DNA of 64,000 nucleotides from Amycolatopsis lurida (GTDB lineage Bacteria > Actinomycetota > Actinomycetes > Mycobacteriales > Pseudonocardiaceae), in contig NZ_FNTA01000004.1 in the NCBI RefSeq assembly GCF_900105055.1, positions 5,487,501 through 5,551,500 on the forward strand, written 5' to 3'. The translations under genes and the position numbers were made by a program. Within the stretch, counting starts at the first letter, position 1. Every line of letters begins with the position of its first letter. Below, in pieces: positions 60,355 through 64,000 of this stretch. Under the pieces are notes generated by a model. It worked only from the letters and a program-made list of their open reading frames with translations. It ran no database searches and had not been told where the DNA came from.

Positions 60355-61047
60355 TCAAGGCACCGCGGGAGCTTCGCCTTCCCGCAGGCTGGTTCCCGGG
60401 GCCAGCCGCTGGACCGCGTCTTCCATATGGGCTTCCAGCAGCGACAGCGCGGTCTCCTCGTCGCCGGCCCGCAGGGCTTCGATGATCCTGGTGTGTTCGG
60501 TGACCCGTTCCTCGACCCGCTGGTAGGTCGCCTGCAGTGCGGTGAGGCACATCCGCGTCTCGATCAGCAGGGTCCTGGCCATGCGCACGAGCCGTTTGCT
60601 GCCCGAAGCGGCGATCAACGCTTCGTGGAAACGGAGGTCCGCCCAGGAGAGCGCGGTGGGGTCGTCGTCGTCCGCGGCGGTGGCCATGGCGCGCACGGCC
60701 TCTTCGAGTTCGGTGGCGACCCGCTCCCTGTCCCCGCGCAGTGCCCGCAGCATGGCGGCGCGCTCGATGGCCGAGCGCGCCGAGTAGATGTCGTAGACGT
60801 CGCCGGGCTCGAGGTCGATCACGAACAGGCCGCGGTGGCGCTCGCTGCGCAGGAGCCCTTCGGAGACGAGGTGCTGCATCGCCTCGCGCAGCGGCCCCCG
60901 CGAAACCTGGAACCGGGAGGCGAGATCCGTTTCACCGAGCTGGGTGCCGGGAGGGAGGGCGCCGGTCATGATCGCGTCCCGCAACTGCCGCGCGATGATC
61001 CCGGCGGTCGACTCCCGGCTGACCGGCTCGATATCCGGCAAGGACAT
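60355..61047 (-). CDS. GntR/FCD family regulator of the adjacent catabolic genes
   Basis: A 230-residue FadR-subfamily regulator. Winged HTH: GIIARQLRDAIMTGALPPGT and SRFQVSRGPLREAMQHLVSE. The C-terminal FCD domain keeps the metal/acid-binding residues: Asp and His in WADLRFHEALIAAS, then His in TEHTRIIEAL and LEAHMEDAV. Such regulators bind small organic acids. It is the third gene of a minus-strand operon with the two racemase-fold genes (three-base gap). The palindrome GATTGTYGACAATM at three nearby promoters is its likely operator. Confidence 0.9.
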   Translation of the reverse strand: MSLPDIEPVSRESTAGIIARQLRDAIMTGALPPGTQLGETDLASRFQVSRGPLREAMQHLVSEGLLRSERHRGLFVIDLEPGDVYDIYSARSAIERAAMLRALRGDRERVATELEEAVRAMATAADDDDPTALSWADLRFHEALIAASGSKRLVRMARTLLIETRMCLTALQATYQRVEERVTEHTRIIEALRAGDEETALSLLEAHMEDAVQRLAPGTSLREGEAPAVP

Positions 61048-61050
61048 GGT

Positions 61051-61821
61051 TCAGTTCCCCCTTCTTCCGAACAGCGCGCCCAAGGTGCGGACGAGCGGGG
61101 ACTTCCCGGTGAGCCGCAGGCCTTCCCAGACGGTGACCTGATTGGCGGTCAGCACCGGCTTGCCGAGCCTGGTTTCGAGGGTGTTGATCTCGCCGAGCGT
61201 CCGCATGGCGGTGTCGGGGACGAGCAGTGCGTCGGCTGCGGGGTGGTCCCGGCTCACCGCGAGCTCGACGACGGCTTCCGGACTGAGTTCGCCGACCTCG
61301 GCGGCGGTGTCGATGTCCGCGCTGCCCATCGCGACCACTTCGACTCCGCCCGCGCCGAGGAACTCGACGAACAGCCGCGCGACGTCGTCCGGGTAGCTGG
61401 CGGCGACCGCGACCCGCCGGACACCGAGCGCCCTTGCGGCGTTGACGAAGGCGAAGGACGTACTCGACGCCGGGACACCGGCGACGGCGGCCAGCCGGTC
61501 GGCCTGGTCGCGGGCGCCTTCCCAGCCGTAGACGAAGCTGCCGCTGGTGCACGCCCACACCACCGCGTCGGGTTCGTGTTTGGCCAGGAGCGCGGCGCCG
61601 TCGGCGAGCCGGCTTTCGCTGCCGAGGTCCAAGAGCTCCGGCACGGCGTGCAGATCGGTTCCGTAGATGTGCTCGACCGGCAGCTTGATCCCGGCCATGT
61701 CCCCGCCGAGGAGCTGTTCCGCGAGCGGGTAGTCGTCTTCGGCCGCGTGATCGGGGTAGATGAACCCGATGGTGGTCGTCTCGGACGGCGGCTCGGGCGA
61801 GGCGAACGGCGTGATGGGCAC
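61051..61821 (-). CDS. Asp/Glu racemase-fold protein (maleate isomerase/AMDase-like), second copy
   Basis: A 256-residue member of the Asp/Glu/hydantoin racemase superfamily, nearest in look to maleate cis-trans isomerase and arylmalonate decarboxylase. The first active-site Cys is kept in VVWACTSGSFVYG. The second Cys position reads ADALLVPDTAMRTLGEIN, so it is lost. NTLETRLGKPVLTANQVTVW and a C-terminal tail follow. GTG 61821 has GGAGG just upstream and the S2 operator behind it. One-Cys members of the fold are lyase-like or non-classical, so its role may differ from its neighbour's. Confidence 0.84.
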   Translation of the reverse strand: MPITPFASPEPPSETTTIGFIYPDHAAEDDYPLAEQLLGGDMAGIKLPVEHIYGTDLHAVPELLDLGSESRLADGAALLAKHEPDAVVWACTSGSFVYGWEGARDQADRLAAVAGVPASSTSFAFVNAARALGVRRVAVAASYPDDVARLFVEFLGAGGVEVVAMGSADIDTAAEVGELSPEAVVELAVSRDHPAADALLVPDTAMRTLGEINTLETRLGKPVLTANQVTVWEGLRLTGKSPLVRTLGALFGRRGN

Positions 61822-61838
61822 GGAACCTCCGGAGGGCA

Positions 61839-61852
61839 GATTGTCGACAATC
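61839..61852. promoter_or_regulatory. GntR operator S2
   Basis: GATTGTCGACAATC is a perfect 14-bp palindrome in the 44-base gap between the two racemase-fold genes. It suggests an internal, GntR-controlled promoter for the second copy and gntR. Confidence 0.8.
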
Positions 61853-61865
61853 GTAGGCGAAGAGG

Positions 61866-62606
61866 TCAGTCGACCTCCCGGAGCCACTTGCCGGGCCCGA
61901 CGATCGGCAGGTTCATCCGCCGGAGGCAGGCCCACATGGTGAGCTGATTCGCGGTGAGGACCGGTTTGCCGAGCGCGCTTTCGAGTGGCTCGATCAGATC
62001 GTAGGTGGGGAGGTTGGTGCAGCTGACGAAGATGGCGTCGGCGTCGGCGTGGTCGGCGGCGAGGATGCGCTCGGCGATGGTCCGGTAACTGACCTTCCAG
62101 ATGCCGCCGCCCAGGCCGAGATGGTCGCTGGAGACGGTACGGACGCCGAGTTCGGCCAGGAAGTCGTGCAGCTTTCCGGTCAGGTCGCCGTCGTAGGGCG
62201 TCAGCACCGAGACCCGGTGGAGGTCGAGCTGGTGCAGGACCTCCGCCAGCGCTCCGGACGTGGTGACGGCGTCCGTCGCGCCCGCGTCGCAGATCGCCTT
62301 GGTCAGTGAGCGCTCGTAGTCCACACCGTTGACGAAACTGCCGGAGGTGCACAGATAGGCGACGACTTCGGGCTCGACGTGGAGCACGTCCCGCGTGGCG
62401 GCGGCGAGATGCCTGCTGTCGCTGACGAGCTGAGCCATCTCCATGCTGACGGGCACGGGCTCGTACGGCGTCCGCGCCAGATGGAGGGAGACCTCCATGG
62501 GCACCCAGCGCCACAGCTCGCGTTCCAGGGCCAGGTCGAAGGGAGCGATCACGCCTATTCCGCGCTGCGCCAACGGGCCTTCGAACTCCAGTAAGTCGAA
62601 ATCCAA
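61866..62606 (-). CDS. Asp/Glu racemase-fold protein (maleate isomerase-like), first copy
   Basis: A 246-residue Asp/Glu racemase superfamily protein. Both active-site cysteines are present: Cys1 in VVAYLCTSGSFVNGVDYERS and Cys2 in AIFVSCTNLPTYDLIEPLES. HLGLGGGIWKVSYRTIAERI lies between. Two-Cys members racemise or isomerise acids (maleate to fumarate, hydantoins, aspartate). The TTG start at 62606 has GGAGG seven bases upstream. It leads the minus-strand operon with the second copy and gntR, and faces the D-2-hydroxyacid dehydrogenase gene across operator S3. Confidence 0.86.
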   Translation of the reverse strand: MDFDLLEFEGPLAQRGIGVIAPFDLALERELWRWVPMEVSLHLARTPYEPVPVSMEMAQLVSDSRHLAAATRDVLHVEPEVVAYLCTSGSFVNGVDYERSLTKAICDAGATDAVTTSGALAEVLHQLDLHRVSVLTPYDGDLTGKLHDFLAELGVRTVSSDHLGLGGGIWKVSYRTIAERILAADHADADAIFVSCTNLPTYDLIEPLESALGKPVLTANQLTMWACLRRMNLPIVGPGKWLREVD

Positions 62607-62664
62607 GTCTCAGCCTCCGGAAACGTCTGCTGTCACAGTCCGGTGCTCCGGGGGTCGTTCCTCG

Positions 62665-62698
62665 GATTGTTGACAATCATACGAGCCACTTTTACGGT
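62665..62698 (+). promoter_or_regulatory. GntR operator S3 and leaderless promoter
   Basis: GATTGTTGACAATC (62665-62678) is a near-perfect palindrome whose centre supplies a consensus -35 box TTGACA (62670-62675). TACGGT (62693-62698) is 17 bp downstream as -10. Transcription would begin about seven bases later, at or next to the GTG of 62705, so the mRNA is probably leaderless. GntR binding would cover the -35 box. Confidence 0.72.
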
Positions 62699-62704
62699 GT
62701 CAAT

Positions 62705-63694
62705 GTGATCGCCTCGGAGACCCCTGTGCTGGCGGTGCTCTGCGGAGACACGCGCCCACCGGACATGCGCGCTATCGAAGACCGAGCGGTGGTTCGTTAC
62801 ACCGGCGAGGCCGGGTTGGCCGATGCGTTATCCGGAGCCGACGCGTTCTTCGTCTACGACTTCCTGTCGACCGCCGTGCCGGGCGCCTGGCACGCGGCCG
62901 ACAAGCTGCGCTGGCTGCACATCGCCAGCGCGGGGGTCGACCCCGTCCTGTTCCCGGGGTTGCAGGAGAGCGATGTCGTGCTCACCAACTCCCGTGGGGT
63001 GTTCGACGGGGCGATAGCCGAGTACGTCCTCGGAGTCGTCCTCGCGTTCGCCAAGGACTTCGTTCGTTCGTGGGACCTGCAGCGGCGAAAGCAGTGGAAG
63101 CACCGCGAAAGTGAGCGGATCTCCGGCCGCCGGGTCCTCGTGGTCGGCACGGGGCCGATCGGCCGGTCGATCGCGCGGCTGCTGCGGGCGGCCGGGATGT
63201 CGGTGGCGGGCGTCGGACGCCGTCCTCGTGAAGACGATCCCGACTTCGGCGACGTGTACGCGTCCTCGGACCTCGCCCGCCATCTTCCCGGGGCGGACTA
63301 CGTCGTCGCGGTCGCGCCGCTGACCGAGCAGACGAAGGGCATGTTCGGCGCCGAGGCCTTCGCCGCGATGAAACCCGGCGCTCGGTTCGTCAACGTCGGC
63401 CGAGGCGAGCTGGTCGTCACCTCGGATTTGATCGGCGCACTGCGGGACGGGCCGCTCGGCGGCGCGGCGCTCGACGTCTTCGACACCGAGCCGCTCCCCT
63501 CGGATAGTCCATTGTGGACCATGAAGAACGTGCTGATCTCGCCGCATATGTCGGGCGACTTCGTCGGCTGGCGTAATACTCTGGTAGAGGTGTTCGCGGA
63601 CAACTTCCGTCGCTGGCGCGCGGGGGAGCCGCTGCGCAACGTCGTGGACAAGCAGCTCGGGTACGTGCCGTCGGAGACGCTTCGCCAAGGTTAG
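62705..63694 (+). CDS. D-2-hydroxyacid dehydrogenase
   Basis: A 329-residue NAD-dependent D-isomer-specific 2-hydroxyacid dehydrogenase. NAD motif VLVVGTGPIGRSIARLL; catalytic Arg in NVGRGELVV, Glu in VFDTEPLP and His in LISPHMSGDFVGW. It interconverts a 2-oxoacid and the D-2-hydroxyacid. The GTG start at 62705 has no Shine-Dalgarno but sits right at the predicted transcript start. The amidase gene follows after seven bases. Confidence 0.89.
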   Translation: MIASETPVLAVLCGDTRPPDMRAIEDRAVVRYTGEAGLADALSGADAFFVYDFLSTAVPGAWHAADKLRWLHIASAGVDPVLFPGLQESDVVLTNSRGVFDGAIAEYVLGVVLAFAKDFVRSWDLQRRKQWKHRESERISGRRVLVVGTGPIGRSIARLLRAAGMSVAGVGRRPREDDPDFGDVYASSDLARHLPGADYVVAVAPLTEQTKGMFGAEAFAAMKPGARFVNVGRGELVVTSDLIGALRDGPLGGAALDVFDTEPLPSDSPLWTMKNVLISPHMSGDFVGWRNTLVEVFADNFRRWRAGEPLRNVVDKQLGYVPSETLRQG

Positions 63695-63701
63695 GGGCCG
63701 G

Positions 63702-64000
63702 ATGAACGACACCAAGTTGACCGCGAGCGAGCTCGTCGCCGCGTATGCCACCGGAGAGCTGTCGCCGGTCGAGGCCACCCAGAACGCCTTGCGCGCCATC
63801 GAAGAACGCGACGGCGAGACCAACGCCTTTTGCCTGGTCGACGCCGACGGCGCGCTCGAACAGGCGAAAGCTTCCGAGATCCGCTGGCGGGACGGCAATC
63901 CGATCGGCTGGCTCGACGGTGTCCCGGCCTCGATCAAGGACATGTTCCTGACCCAGGGCTGGCCGACACTGCGTGGTTCGCGGTGCATCGACCCGGACCA
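63702..64000 (+). CDS. Amidase (amidase signature family), N-terminal part
   Basis: The first ~99 residues of a Ser-cisSer-Lys amidase; the rest lies beyond the window. LTASELVAAYATGELSPVEA and TNAFCLVDADGALEQAK are typical, and the catalytic Lys is seen in DGVPASIKDMFLTQGWPT. It hydrolyses amides to acid and ammonia. GGGGCCGG precedes the ATG by a few bases. Co-transcription with the D-2-hydroxyacid dehydrogenase suggests that it releases an acid feeding the GntR-controlled pathway. Confidence 0.87.
   Translation, partial: MNDTKLTASELVAAYATGELSPVEATQNALRAIEERDGETNAFCLVDADGALEQAKASEIRWRDGNPIGWLDGVPASIKDMFLTQGWPTLRGSRCIDPD

Overview
The window is a chromosomal segment of a high-GC actinobacterium. 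The kgd-type 2-oxoglutarate enzyme, the mycobacterial-style accD1-accA1-acyl-CoA dehydrogenase and fadA-fadB operons, many TetR/GntR/PucR/PadR regulators, frequent GTG/TTG starts and long intergenic palindromes all point to the Pseudonocardiaceae. Amycolatopsis is my best guess, made from memory of similar sequences and not from a search. I see no tRNA, rRNA, CRISPR array, insertion sequence or prophage. This is mostly core and catabolic chromosome.

Layout. 1-1791: N-terminal part of kgd (minus). 2153-3401: two small genes and a frameshifted small gene. 3485-9379: a fused double-ABC exporter and a two-gene ABC-2 transporter (minus). 9975-12617: alanine dehydrogenase, then a quinone-oxidoreductase-like gene with a small flavin/F420-type partner. 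13060-15889: a PadR-VOC-PucR operon facing a second VOC gene across a palindromic operator. 15968-18360: metY-metX. 19057-25537: a TetR regulator, a secreted SGNH hydrolase and the accD1-accA1-acyl-CoA dehydrogenase operon for branched-chain (leucine-type) acyl-CoA breakdown. Three matching 7-2-7 operators tie the TetR gene to this operon. 25633-29658: a decayed methionine aminopeptidase, GNAT, SDR, a PhaC-like hydrolase and a stand-alone MASE1 membrane protein. 29779-38507: two fadE genes, an LtrA-type membrane protein, a tandem double-TetR regulator and the fadA-fadB beta-oxidation complex. 38576-46858: an MMPL transporter, a two-component system, an ArsR-AHSA1-SDR operon, a lipoprotein and a 14-TM MFS exporter. 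46904-54944: a ThDP enzyme plus FAD oxidase pair, two secreted proteins and a SARP regulator broken by an in-frame amber codon.

55005-64000 is the most coherent accessory system. It holds a DUF3830 protein, a class III aminotransferase, an aldehyde dehydrogenase, a tartrate/D-malate-type dehydrogenase, an FCD-type GntR regulator, two Asp/Glu-racemase-fold enzymes, a D-2-hydroxyacid dehydrogenase and an amidase that runs off the window. Three copies of the palindrome GATTGTYGACAATM lie at the key promoters, so the whole block reads as one GntR-controlled catabolic regulon. Its substrate is not obvious. An amide- or amino-linked C4/C5 hydroxy-dicarboxylate precursor is my working guess.

Intergenic regions carry a striking set of near-perfect palindromes. 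One 53-nt palindrome occurs at 18417 and, with a few substitutions, at 59543. A second group shares AAGGGGCC/AAAGGGCCC cores (7269, 20627, 38523, 59433). Most sit at gene ends and probably act as terminators, but their length and sequence sharing go beyond an ordinary terminator.
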